Shown: positions 11,234-21,266 of the stretch, piece by piece
How positions within the stretch are numbered: the stretch's first letter is position 1
How the letters are laid out: each line of letters opens with the position of its first letter
Assembly (NCBI GenBank): GCA_002812745.2
Contig: NCSJ02000385.1
Coordinates: 1-38,418 of the forward strand
DNA: 38,418 bases
Source of the DNA: Scytalidium lignicola
Lineage: Eukaryota > Ascomycota > Leotiomycetes
Reading direction: 5' to 3'
Program-made: the position numbers and the translations under genes
The notes under the pieces: generated by a model
The model's database searches: none
What the model saw: the letters and a program-made list of their open reading frames with translations, nothing else
What the model was told of the DNA's origin: nothing

Positions 11234-11349
11234 CCTCCCTGGCATGAGTTTCAATAGTCCTTGCAGCGGCAATATGTACCATCCGACTGTTTTTTCCAGT
11301 AGCCATCGCAAGTAAACGCTGTACCATCGGCATTTTCATGCCAGGGAGG
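11234..11349. repeat. 14-bp perfect inverted repeat with an 88-bp loop
   Basis: CCTCCCTGGCATGA at 11234-11247 recurs as its exact reverse complement at 11336-11349. The loop holds the last coding part and stop codon of the small minus-strand ORF 11251-11445. It could form an RNA hairpin at the 3' end of that transcript, or be the scar of a small foldback insertion. Confidence 0.7.
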
Positions 11350-11445
11350 GTTCTGTATCCCTTCTGCCGGATATGAGGCGGCCGAAGGACCAAGTCTACT
11401 TTTATCGTAGGCCGCGCCCCTCGCAGAGATATTATTGGAGCCCAA
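11251..11445 (-). CDS. possible terminal exon of a small cysteine-containing protein
   Basis: An open frame of 64 codons whose end reads AFTCDGYWKKQSDGTYCRC followed by KDY and a stop. Three Cys, aromatic residues and paired Gly/Asp in the last 25 residues resemble small secreted fungal proteins. There is no ATG in frame: TGA precedes the first codon. It would have to be a downstream exon, and no convincing 5' exon or signal peptide was found. Not recognised; may be a fragment. Confidence 0.3.
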   Translation of the reverse strand: MGSNNISARGAAYDKSRLGPSAASYPAEGIQNPPWHENADGTAFTCDGYWKKQSDGTYCRCKDY

Positions 11446-12390
11446 TCATAGATAGCTTGGCAGGTAGATGAAAGTCGGAACGACTCCGTCCTTGAGATAA
11501 GTTATGGCATCGATATTAGTTGCGATTGGCCGGAGAAGTGACCAACAAACGGCCATAAGGACAGCGGTACATGGATAAAATACTTCACACCCCTAGCAAG
11601 TACGGAGTACCGAACCCTGGATTTGAGCAACACACAGTGCAACGGTGCAACAGTGCAGCAATATCAGACCCAAATGGCAACAGCATCAGCACTAACGACA
11701 TTTAGGGAGCGCCCGCCGAGATAACCCCCGTCCCCCCGGTCCGGGATGGTCCGGAAAAGCCCGTGCCAGAACCCAGGGCCCTTAGTGCTGATGTTAGTAT
11801 TACGATACCCGTATACTAGCACTGGAACTGGCGATACGGTAGTATTAAGGCACCGTCCGTGTACCAGGTCACCTCCTTCCCCGTCTGGGGGCGCACGAGC
11901 TTTTCCAAGATCATGGCTCTCCCGTAGTCGGGTGCCTCTATTGACCAAGGGGAGCCCTCTGCATAACATGAAAGGGGGTTGCGACATATCACGACTCTCT
12001 GCTATCTACTCTTCTGCCCGCAGCCTTTAGGAATTGTACGTTGACTCTACCTACTCGTCATTCATCCCAGTAATTATCGAACTTTAACTTAAGTCTCTTA
12101 AGTCTTTTCAGTCTTTGATACTGAAAAAGTTAAATATTTAGAAATTGATTTCCTGGGACTTGTACTTTTAAAGAGAAGTCGGTTTTAATATAGCCGAACC
12201 TTAGTAAACAGCATTAGTTAGCATCAAGAACAGTAATGACAAGAAGCTTGGTATAAGGATGATAGAAGACTACCAGGTATATTTCTAGTTAGGACTTTGC
12301 TTGCAGCTTGTATTATCGATAGTGTGCCTTACGGTTATTGTAATATTTACGAAGTTTCCATTATTCATAACTAGCAAGGTATTAGAATAT
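11446..12390. other. no recognisable gene left of the MULE element
   Basis: 11660-12030 is GC-richer, with overlapping open frames on both strands (11664-11987 minus, 11746-12030 plus); neither shows a family motif. 12040-12390 is AT-rich decayed sequence into which the transposon appears to be inserted. Confidence 0.4.
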
Positions 12391-12438
12391 GGCCTCACTT
12401 AAATGCACACAGCGTTTACCTAAATGCACACAAATTTG
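12391..12438 (+). repeat. left terminal inverted repeat of the MULE
   Basis: 48 bp starting GGCCTCACTTAAATGCACAC, identical to the reverse complement of 14954-15001. The dodecamer TAAATGCACACA occurs twice inside the repeat, 21 bp apart, and is a candidate transposase-binding site. A CCGA-CA-TCGG palindrome follows directly inside. Confidence 0.93.
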
Positions 12439-12627
12439 CCGACATCGGGCCCACCTTCTGCTCGCTAAACATTTACCTATACAATTTCTTAGCAATTTAG
12501 ATACAAACTTAGGTTTCGGAACTAGAAAGTAAGACCCACAAAGTGGCTTAGGGCACACAATATTGTATGGCAAACATGGAGGGAAACTCTGTATTTAGAT
12601 CAATTTTCAATACTTATTATTTCAATT

Positions 12628-14813
12628 ATGGCATCTCCCTGTGGCCCAGCGCCACTAGAAGATTTATACCCAGATTTGCCATCTTTATATACGTCAATTC
12701 AGGCCTTTGCGCGTGCCAATGGATATGCCTTTACAACTCGCACTTCTAGTGCTAGTAAAGTGCTATACACATGTGATCGAGCAGGAGCTTATCGCTCTAC
12801 AAATACTGAAGCACATGCTTCAAGACAGCGTCAGGGTAGCTCAAAACAATGCAATTGTCGTATGAGAGTGATAGCAAAGCTAGAAGGTGCTGAGTGGAGG
12901 CTTAAAATCATAGAGCCTACCCATAACCATGGAGCTAGCTCAGCTATAGCTCACCCAGCACACAGAGTAGCTACCCTGAGCGATGAATTACGTGCTGAAA
13001 TTGTATCCAATGCTCGTATTGGTATTAGAAACAGTCAAATTTTGAGTACTTTTGCCATACAACACCCAGAAATCCTTCTTACTTCAAGTGATATTACCAA
13101 TATTACACAAGCTGCCAGATTGAAAGATTTAGGGGGCAGGACACCAATTCAATGGCTATTGTATGTTTTACTCAATTCCTTCAACTTTTATATGCTAATA
13201 AATTAGGTNGAAGCTAGAGCAAAGGGGTTCTTCAGAGGCATATACTACCAATTCTACCAACAACCTTATTCAGCTGTTTTATATGGACCCTGCTGCGATA
13301 GCTATATATCAACAACACCCTGATATTCTACTTATGGATTGCACTTATAAGACTAATCGATTTCGCATGCCACTTCTTAATATTTGTACTATAACAGGTG
13401 GAAATAAGGTCGTACAACTTGGGCTAGCATTCCTTTCAGATGAGACTGAGAAATCTTATAATTGGGCTCTACAGAGGTTTAAGGATGCAATGGAAAAATA
13501 CAAGATTGTAGAGCCACTTTCTATAGTAACTNATAGAGAATTNGCTCTCATGAAAAGTATAGATTCATTATTCCCTGAATCCAATCATCTCCTTTGCCGG
13601 TGGCATGTCAATATGAATATATTGGCTAAAACCAAAAGGTTTTTCCCACCTCCAATTAAAGAGAATGGTATTTGCAAAAGACACCCTACTTTTCAAGAAT
13701 TCCTGAAAGCATGGGGAGTATTACTAGACTTNAAGACCAAAGAAGCTTACACATCGAATCTCACTNATTTTCGCACTTTCCCCNATGGAGNGGTCAAATA
13801 TTCAGAGTNTACATGGTTGATTCNATGGAAGGAAAAGCTAGTACGGTATTAGGTTGATCAGAACTATCATTTTGGAGTAGTGGTAACTTCTCCAATTGAA
13901 GGTTGCNATAGTACTCTAAAATCATACTTACAACGTGGTAACGGAGACCTNAATAATGTATTTGATAAGCTACTTTTGTATTNGGTTGCTCAGCAAAAAG
14001 GCATATCTACAGTTATAGCTCAAGAGCAACTTCGAATCAAACATCATATCAACATACNACNTTTTTGCTANTGTTATTGGCCAAGTTTATGANTACGCCT
14101 TACAGAAGATTCTGGTTGAACAAGCNAAAATCCTAAAGACTGGAATTACAATTTCTCTTGAAGGATGTGATTGTACAATTCAAAGATCTATGGGTCTTCC
14201 TTGTTACCATGTAATATGGCAACGTCAACAAGCTGGTGGTACAATTCTATTAGAAGATATACATACTCACTGGTACTACAACAGAGAGACTACAAGTACT
14301 TCTGCTAATATTCAAGAGCCTGTATTGAATCCAAAGGTTGTACAAGGTAAAGGTAGGCCTAGGGGAGCTCTTGGTGGAAGCAAAACCTCTATATCTAGTA
14401 CCAAACGTTTACTTTCGGCTTTTGAGCTTCTAACTAGTTCGGCTCCTCCAATTATGGAGAATTCAACTTCAAGTATACGTCCTGCTATCTTGGAAACTGT
14501 TGTTGAAACGCCTATTGTACAGATAAGTGCCCCAAACCGCCGGCAATATACTACTAGGTTTGGCCGTGTAGCTACTAGGATTGGTCTCCAGAGAATCAGT
14601 GATATTGGGGATACCTATGAACCCGGGACAGCACGGGAAAGGGGTTACCAGCTTGGAATATCGTCAATATACCATACAGATTCAATGGAGGAAACAGCTA
14701 TATTAGTTAACAAGGCAATTCAGAGTGATAAGAGTGTAGAGATGGAGGTGGGGGTGGAGGAGGCAGGAGAATCGCAAAAAACACAAGATTGTATTGAAGT
14801 TTTGATGTATTGA
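12628..14813 (+). pseudogene. MULE transposase, one intron, one premature stop
   Basis: DDE transposase that cuts and joins at the terminal repeats. Exon 1 12628-13160, intron 13161-13206 (GTATGT, branch GCTAAT, acceptor TTAG; 46 nt), exon 2 13207-14813. Splicing joins TPIQWLL to KLEQRGSSEAY and keeps the frame. N-terminal FAR1/WRKY-GCM1-type zinc domain (C..., CNCR, THNH). MULE core: first Asp in LLMDCTYKTN (about residue 222), second Asp codon masked by N at 13532 in VT-x-REL, CRWH, and the Glu in SPIEGC. SWIM zinc finger CDCTIQRSMGLPCYH around 14168-14210, then an AT-hook-like KGRPRGA. A TAG at 13850-13852 replaces the Trp expected in VRYWVDQ (TGG to TAG). A one-base frame change near 14058-14075 coincides with two N characters and may be an assembly artefact. 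Confidence 0.85.
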
Positions 14814-14953
14814 TTTAGCTTAAATATATCGCATAACTCAAATTAAAAGGATAAGTATAATTACATATATTACATTGCTAAGTCTCTTCGTGCCATACAA
14901 ATTTGTATGCGAGTGCGAGGCGATATTATGCCTTAGGTATGTCCGGCATCGGA

Positions 14954-15001
14954 CAAATTTGTGTGCATTTAGGTAAACGCTGTGTGCATTTAAGTGAGGC
15001 C
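14954..15001 (-). repeat. right terminal inverted repeat of the MULE
   Basis: Identical to the left repeat over 48 bp in inverse orientation, with the same two internal dodecamers. It abuts a 16-bp palindromic segment, TGTCCGGCATCGGACA (14940-14955), whose last two bases belong to the repeat. Confidence 0.93.
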
Positions 15002-15070
15002 TTGATATAAATAATTTCGACTAAAGTTTGAAAGGTTCCCTTTACTAATAGTGGTTCTGCAGACACGGCA

Positions 15071-16967
15071 ATGAGCACCCTTTCGGATACAGACACAGAA
15101 TCCACTTCTATAGATACCGCCAAGGGATCCACTTCGGACGCAGACACGACTATAGGATCCACTTCTGACGCAGATGCGGCTATAGGATCTATTTCAGATA
15201 CCGATGCAAGGCCTATTTCTCCCGGGAAGCCATCCAAACTTGGCTTGAAAAATCCCAGAGTAATACTATGTGATGATCGCGGAGAGAAATTTTATCGAAA
15301 GGACCACCCTCCTATAGCTCCTAGTCAATGTGCAAAGACGATCTCATAGCAGGAACTTGAGGGCATTATTTCCTGTATTACATCTGCGCTCGAAAATGAG
15401 AAAAGATATTACCCTAGCGACTCAATCTATTTTAGCTTTGTTCCGCGTGACAAGCTGTCCTCCATCATGGAGCCTCAACGAGTCGCATTGATCATTGCAG
15501 GCCTAGAATGCTGTGGTGAGTTGTCTCTAGCTGAAAAGGAGGAACTCGCTACAGAGGTTTGTATTGGAGGTCACAAATGGTGTCAACAGCCATGCCTAAA
15601 GCTACTCACTGTGCTGATTGCTACCAAATTTCACAAGCACTTCCTCAATCTAATCCAAGATGGGATCACGGATAACTGCCTTCCATTCACATATAACAGA
15701 GTAACTACAAACTTGGAATGCCACATTGAAGGCCATCGCCACCCATAGATGAATAAGCATTTAGAAGAATGTGCCACACTTAAACAAACAATCTGTCACT
15801 GGTCCTATACTTTATCGGCTCCCTATTTTAAAGCAGAGCCCGGCTGTCATGCCCACTATATCTTGGGGGTTAATGATGTTCTGCCAATCGTGGAACAAAC
15901 GCAGCGTGAAGAAGTTCCCGATAATAATAAAGGTGGATTCGGTCAAGTCCAGCCCGTGATATTTCATCCGAGCCATTTCGATTTCAGTGCGTACAATGTA
16001 AGAGACTTGTTATATTTTCCAGAAATGAACTCAACTAATCTAGTCCAAGACCGACGGGCGCTGTGTGAAGCAGAGTGTAAATTGCTTTGCACTGAAGATG
16101 CTGTACGAACCTGACCTGGACAGCTTTAACAAGGAGCTTGCATCTCTGCTTAGCTTTCAAGATCGACATTTAATTAGGCTGCTTGTCACTTTCGAAATCA
16201 AGCAGACAAGAAGCGGCTTGTCAAACTACTATTTTGTATTCCTCTGGGCACAAGGAAATCTCTGGAATTTCTGGGAGACGTATCAAGCTGAGTCTAATCG
16301 GATTCCTCGTTGTTTATGGATGGCCGAACAATGTTATGGGCTTGGTTTAGCATTGTCGCAAGTCCACAACAACCGGTCTCAACATCTCAAGAGACTTGAA
16401 GATATCAAGAAAGAAGATCACGGTTTATTCGGGAGACACGGGGATATCAAAGCTGACAACGTCCTTTATTTTAAAAACGAAGACCTCCTTGTCCTATGTG
16501 ATTTGGGATTAGGACGGCTGCATTCTAAAATCTCCAGATCAAACCAGGACCCAAAACTTCTTGAGAAGACGGCCACTTACCGTGCTCCTAAATTTGACAC
16601 TAGCCAGGGTAGAATTTCGCGTGCCTCCGATATATTTTCCCTAGGGTGTATGTTCTTAGAGTTTGTGACTTGGTACCTTCTTGGTTGGGAAGATGTTTCC
16701 AAAACATTCGTAGACTATAGAACAGAAGAGGATAGATACCACTTCTTTTCCGATACCTTCTTCCGCATAGAAGAAGATGAGCCACTAATCAAACCTAAGG
16801 TTGTTAGCTGGATAAGGAAGCTTCAAGAAAGTCCACACTGCACTCAGTACATTCTTGACTTCCTCAGGTTAATTGAGAAACACATGCTCAACCCAGATTC
16901 AAAAAAAAAGAATAAGGTCAGATATGCTAGTCAAAGAGTTAGACCTCCTCAAAGAGACCTGTCGTAG
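15071..16967 (+). pseudogene. fungal-type protein kinase with two nonsense codons
   Basis: A fungal serine/threonine kinase-like protein of about 616 codons. Exons 15071-15997 and 16044-16967; the 46-nt intron (GTAAGA...CTAG) restores FDFSAYNSKTDGRC. The glycine loop (GGFGQV) is near residues 288-293, the ATP-binding Lys is in CFALKML (about 327), and the catalytic loop is HGDIKADN (His 441, Asp 443). A DLGLGR motif replaces DFG (about 462). The APE motif reads APK at about 492 (16590-16592), a G-to-A change after T. In-frame TAG stops at 15347-15349 and 15746-15748 both fit CAG to TAG. The N-terminal part contains a 10-residue repeat. The MULE ends 69 bp upstream, probably displacing the promoter. 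Substrate unknown. Confidence 0.85.
15125..15214 (+). repeat. three 30-bp in-frame tandem repeats
   Basis: Units start at 15125, 15155 and 15185 (GGATCC, GGATCC, GGATCT) and encode a G-S-T/I-S-D-A/T-D-x-x-x decapeptide near the N-terminus of the kinase. They are acidic and Ser-rich and probably disordered. Confidence 0.8.
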
Positions 16968-18276
16968 GGACTCCGAATACTGGAAGGAAGAGCGTCCTAC
17001 TCTCTCAAACCCCGATGAGTCGCACAACTAATCTGGTCTCATAAATGCGGCTTTTCCTTTTTTTTAACACAATGACAGACTTTTCTGAATTAGCGATTTG
17101 AACGAGAACTTGATATTGGTTTAGTTGCTCTGGGAAAACAACAGATAGCGGAGGAATATACCCATTGTAATTATGGCGAGTTGGTTTTTTCTAGAGGGAT
17201 GTGAATTCTTGCGTTTTTATTCAACGTAGTTTGNTTTTTTATTGGCTTGACAAGATATTGGTATGAACTTTCTTTGGCAACAACGATACAATAAATATGC
17301 AAATTTAATAATGATTGTAAATTCGCGTCTCCAACTCTCCAAGGTCATCCTTTTATTTGTTAGTCTTGTACGGTTTTAACTGAAAAATATCAACCATCTT
17401 ACCCCGGTCATGGGTGTTGGGGTGCCGAGAATCCACCTGCCTCCTTTTTCCTTTTGCGCAAGTCAGCTGTGAAGTTATCAAGACTTTGTGAGTTAAGGAA
17501 CATACCACCACCCTGTACCCTCCTAAGCCATAAATCCCATCGAGTGCTACCTTCAGTTTCATGGGATCGGTGTACCTTTTCGCAATACGTAGGCAGACCA
17601 GCCAGCAGGAAAATATTTAAGGCTGGAGGCTAGAATTTCCGTCGAGTTTGATTGTGGGGTGACTGCCGGTGAAATTATCCCCATTTTATTAGACACTATC
17701 GATAGAAAGTAAATCGCCGTCCGCTACGCGTCAAATATTTCGGTCAACATGACATAGGAGAAGGATCTTTTTGAAAAGAATACGGCCTAGCTGTTGTTGA
17801 CACTAGTTTTGACAATTTTCATACTAGTGAGCGGATATAGCACATTCTGTCATCATCCGTGTACTATCATCATTCGAATTTTTCTTATCGTATGAGTGAC
17901 CTATCAACGTTGTACAACTCACAGATATAATGCATCAAGTACTTATAGATAGCAAGTTAGCACGAATATGTGAGCACCACGACGTAAGCGCAAGGCAGAG
18001 TCCCACCAGAAGGAGCTACCGCATCGCTTCACAGGCCTAATCAGGCTTTGGATCGTGCAGCTTCCCTTTGTCTATCTAATGTCGGAGCAAATCAGGTCCG
18101 GATTGGAGGGGCAGACGTAAGACTTGTCTTCCCATAATCGGTCAGCTGGTTGCTGCACTTCCTCGGCTCCTGCAGGTCTTGGTGTGTAATGCGTTGGTTT
18201 CGCAACCCGAGATAGAGCAAGATGGAGACCATCTTCCTCGAAAAACTGACGGAATCTGCTCTGAGTGTAGGCTCAA
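16968..18276. other. no recognisable gene
   Basis: Moderately AT-rich with only short frames (17353-17562 minus, 18092-18396 minus), none with a motif. An N precedes a poly-T run at 17234. Nothing further seen. Confidence 0.45.
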
Positions 18277-18537
18277 ATGGACTGGGAATGCAAATCTCTC
18301 GATTGGAATGATCGTAACTTCGCAAACTTTTGCTACGGTCTGAGAGAGACCACGGTTGTGACAAAGCTTGCAAGTAATGACAAGGCTAGCTCTCAAGTTC
18401 GAGATTTTCTGCCATTTGTTTGGATCTTGCTGATAACGAGACAGCTGACTGTTTCCCGGGATCTCATGACCCCAGATGATTGGGGCTGTGGTTCAAGAGG
18501 GGGAGTTCTGTTTCTTTTTAACTTTATCGATGGCTAA
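18277..18537 (+). other. possible decayed 5' exon of the CorA-like gene
   Basis: An 86-codon frame whose first part (KSLDWNDRNFANF..., then KASSQVRDF) has the look of the N-terminal region of fungal CorA-like proteins. It has no clear splice link to the next exon. Directly after it a 7-bp stem (CCTTTCT/AGAAAGG) brackets a short loop near 18555. Speculative. Confidence 0.2.
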
Positions 18538-18587
18538 TTAATAAAGTAGGCTTCCTTTCTCCGGCCTGGCGAAAGAAAGGGCGGGTT

Positions 18588-19952
18588 ATGTGTCATGTAG
18601 GAAATGTCGACATCATCCTAACAGGAATTAATAATAAAACTGATCCTCGTGTAAATAGCATATGCAGCAGAGATAAACCAATATTTGAAGGAGTGCAAGC
18701 AGGAATTTCGTGCCTCCCATTCGAAAGACATACATTCGCCAAGATTGTTCAAAATTTTCATGTTCATCCAACGATAACCAGGACAATAGGAAGGGAAATA
18801 GCTTATTTCTCTATCCAGCATCATGGTAGTCACAGTATGAAGGATTCCAAGATCGGTGAGTTCTCAAACCTCTGAAACTCATAACATGAGATGGGGTTGG
18901 GTCGTGCTTATCCTCCAACAGCGTGCACAGCACGAACCTCATCATTATTACACGATGATCTTGCCATCTCCTCCACATTCCTGTTGGAACCTGGCTTAAA
19001 CCTGGCCATCATATATGGATGCAGTGAGATACAGAAAGAACAAGTTATACGCCGGCTAGAGGCACTGGACCTGACTTACAACCACCCTCTATTAATTCCT
19101 GGACTACTTGCTGAGCTCGAAAGAATTCGTCTGTTTGGACTAATTGACAACCTACTAGATAATTTCACATTGCGTGCATGGGGAGGTCGCGAGCTTGACC
19201 TCGACATAAATAAGGACAAACTGACTTCCTTTCTCCAGTTATGTTTTGAGAGTCGCGAGCTTATGAACCAAATTCAAGCCGTAAAGAAGCAATTTTCCAA
19301 GATGACTTTGGAGATTACCAAATTTAAAGAGTTAATATCCCGACCAGTAAATGAACTACTAGCACTAGAATTTGAAAGGCTCAGATGTGCTGGGGAACTA
19401 ATCAGCGCCCAACTGGACGAGATTTCAACCGAATTTGATGACAAGATGAATGACTGTAACATGATAATCGACAATATGTCACTCACAATGCAAACAGTAA
19501 GCTGCATCTTGTCTCACAGCTACTGGTTTCTCTCTAAAATAATTGTAGGTATGGAATCACTTCGCACGTGAAGACAACAAGGCGAACCTTAGATTAGCCC
19601 GCTCCAACACAGAGCTCTCACAAGAAATGAAGCATGATAGTTCCCAAATGCGATCAATTGCGCTACTGACCATGGTTTTCCTTCCATTATCCACTGTAGC
19701 AGTAAGACCAGCAGTTACGTTTCAAAGACTTGAGATAAGCATATAACTAACTGGGGCTAGTCCATTTTCTCCACTACGCTCTTTAATTGGAACCCATCCG
19801 ATGGTCAACACGTTGTTTCGAGCTATATCTGGGTATTTCTAGTTATCTCAATTGGCCTTACGAGCGTAACTGTAGGCACTTGGTACCTAGTAACATATCG
19901 TAGTAAAATGAGAGAGCGGAAACTAGAATTCATGATGAATGATTTTTCATAG
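18588..19952 (+). CDS. fungal CorA-like membrane protein
   Basis: Member of the fungal CorA-like family (two C-terminal membrane helices after a long coiled coil); ion transport is assumed from the superfamily, not shown. Exons 18588-18855, 18922-19496, 19549-19701 and 19761-19952 keep one frame (395 codons plus stop). Introns of 66, 52 and 59 nt have GTGAGT/GTAAGC/GTAAGA donors. Conserved order: PFERHTFAKIVQNFHVHPTI near the start, the DDLAIS...LNLAIIYGCS block, the coiled-coil end DEISTEFDDKMNDCNMIIDN, then WNHFAREDNKANL and DSSQMRSIALLTMVFLP entering helix 1, an FNW motif, and helix 2 around WVFLVISIGLTSVTVGTWYL. The GMN motif of true CorA channels is absent, as usual in this fungal group. 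The true start is uncertain: family proteins are longer at the N-terminus, so 5' exons may lie upstream or be lost. An alternative acceptor at 18930 is also in frame. Confidence 0.78.
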
Positions 19953-20803
19953 GGAGTGACACCTTGAGTGACTTAAATGAAAATCGGGTCATAAAAGCCA
20001 GGAAGGGGAGAATTATAGACTGAGAGGGCGGTTGTTCTCTCCTAAAAAAATTTAATGTAATTAAAAAATTATATTCCTAGTCTCTGTCTGAGCATCAAAA
20101 ACAAACGTATTATAGCAATAGATGTTTAACATTTGTACTCTGAGAATACAATTTCTACAATCAGGATAATCAGATAATTATAATAATCGTCGGAAATTTT
20201 TATTTAATATACATAAATATATATATCTAGAATATTTTAAAGATTTAGAATTAAATATTAAAAGATGTATTTTATCATCTATAGGAATAGCTAGAAACAC
20301 AAAAGTGGACTTTATATATTCAATTTAAATAATAATTTATCATTTTTATTATTTATCTTATCTTTCAGCATACGAGGATGATATATCGACGGCTGGGGAA
20401 CTCCAGGCTGCATGTTTCGGTGCTGGGCTTGGGAGGGTGATTGACGTGTATTTTTGTTCTCCTTTTTTTTGTTTTAGTTTTTTCATTCCGTTCCCTTTTT
20501 TGATTCATATTCCTAAATACACGCTAGGTCCACTAGCATCAGTTTATACAGGATAAATTCTTACTTCCTTATATTCATCCTTTGATTTCATTCCCTCAAA
20601 TGCCTCTCCATTTATAAATCCTTCAACATAACATATTCCCACAGTCTCCAGTGTTTCCTTATTTCATCTGCTGGCCTAACAACAAGCGGAACGTGAATCC
20701 CATTGGAGACGATGATCACATCTCCTGACTGGACCCAATAACTTATATTCTATAATTAACCTTTCCTAGAAAGAAACACGTGATTGGAGTAGGAATGTAT
20801 TGA
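19953..20803. other. AT-rich spacer, nothing seen
   Basis: Very AT-rich from 20040 to 20350, then mixed sequence to the copia insertion point. No ORF of note and no repeat shared with other parts of the window was noticed. Confidence 0.5.
20799..20803. repeat. left copy of the copia target-site duplication
   Basis: ATTGA immediately outside the left LTR; it matches 25972-25976 exactly. Confidence 0.9.
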
Positions 20804-20994
20804 TGTCAGAGGTTATGGCGCAGGGATTAGGCTACTGCACATATAAAGTGTATAGTACAGAGACTCTATTCGTTGCTCAATTCTATGATATACAGTACAA
20901 AGGGGTAAACCGGTAAAACTCTGCACTTTACCGACCGTAAGCTTCTTACAGCTATGATTGGCCAACGCCAATTACATAAGCAATATCTTTGACA
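20804..20994 (-). repeat. 3' LTR of the copia element, 191 bp
   Basis: Aligns without gaps to 25781-25971 and differs at three positions, all transitions (GGTTATGGCG/GGTTATAGCG, GTATAGTACA/GTATGGTACA, GCTTCTTACA/GCTTCCTACA, this copy first). Short terminal inverted repeat TGTCA...TGACA. Confidence 0.95.
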
Positions 20995-21001
20995 CTCTCC
21001 T
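20995..21001 (-). other. polypurine tract before the 3' LTR
   Basis: On minus, AGGAGAG abuts the TGTCA start of the 3' LTR. This is the expected place and composition for the plus-strand DNA primer of reverse transcription. Confidence 0.7.
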
Positions 21002-21266
21002 ATGCGTTGTAATTGCTGTCTCTCCTGTACAGCGCAATATGGCTGTATAGGTGCAATTTACAGTTAATCTTGGGCCTCATTAACTCCCACAACGAGTGTA
21101 CGGCTTGTAACGTCTACATCTCCAGTGGAGTTCGATCGTTCCACAGATCTACAGGTTCTACCTCTCCCCTAGTGGAGGAGTTTGATCACTGTATTGTGTT
21201 GTGGTACAAGAGTGCCTCTGGCATCTTTAAATAGCTAGCTCCAACTCTCTACAGTGCTTTCCTAGC

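Larger units (their letters stand above)
12391..15001 (+). mobile_element. Mutator-like (MULE) DNA transposon, 2,611 bp
   Basis: Bounded by perfect 48-bp terminal inverted repeats (12391-12438 and 14954-15001) and encoding one MULE transposase on plus. Cut-and-paste element. The flanks show no identical 8-11-bp direct repeat (left flank ends TTAGAATAT, right flank begins TTGATATAA), although MULEs normally make one. Perfect repeats suggest recent activity. The right end stops 69 bp before the start codon of the kinase pseudogene, so the insertion probably lies in its promoter or leader. Confidence 0.92.

Noticed and set aside
21013..21234. 73-codon plus ORF next to the left LTR
   Set aside because: It lies in the 3' untranslated part of the minus-strand copia element and has no motif.
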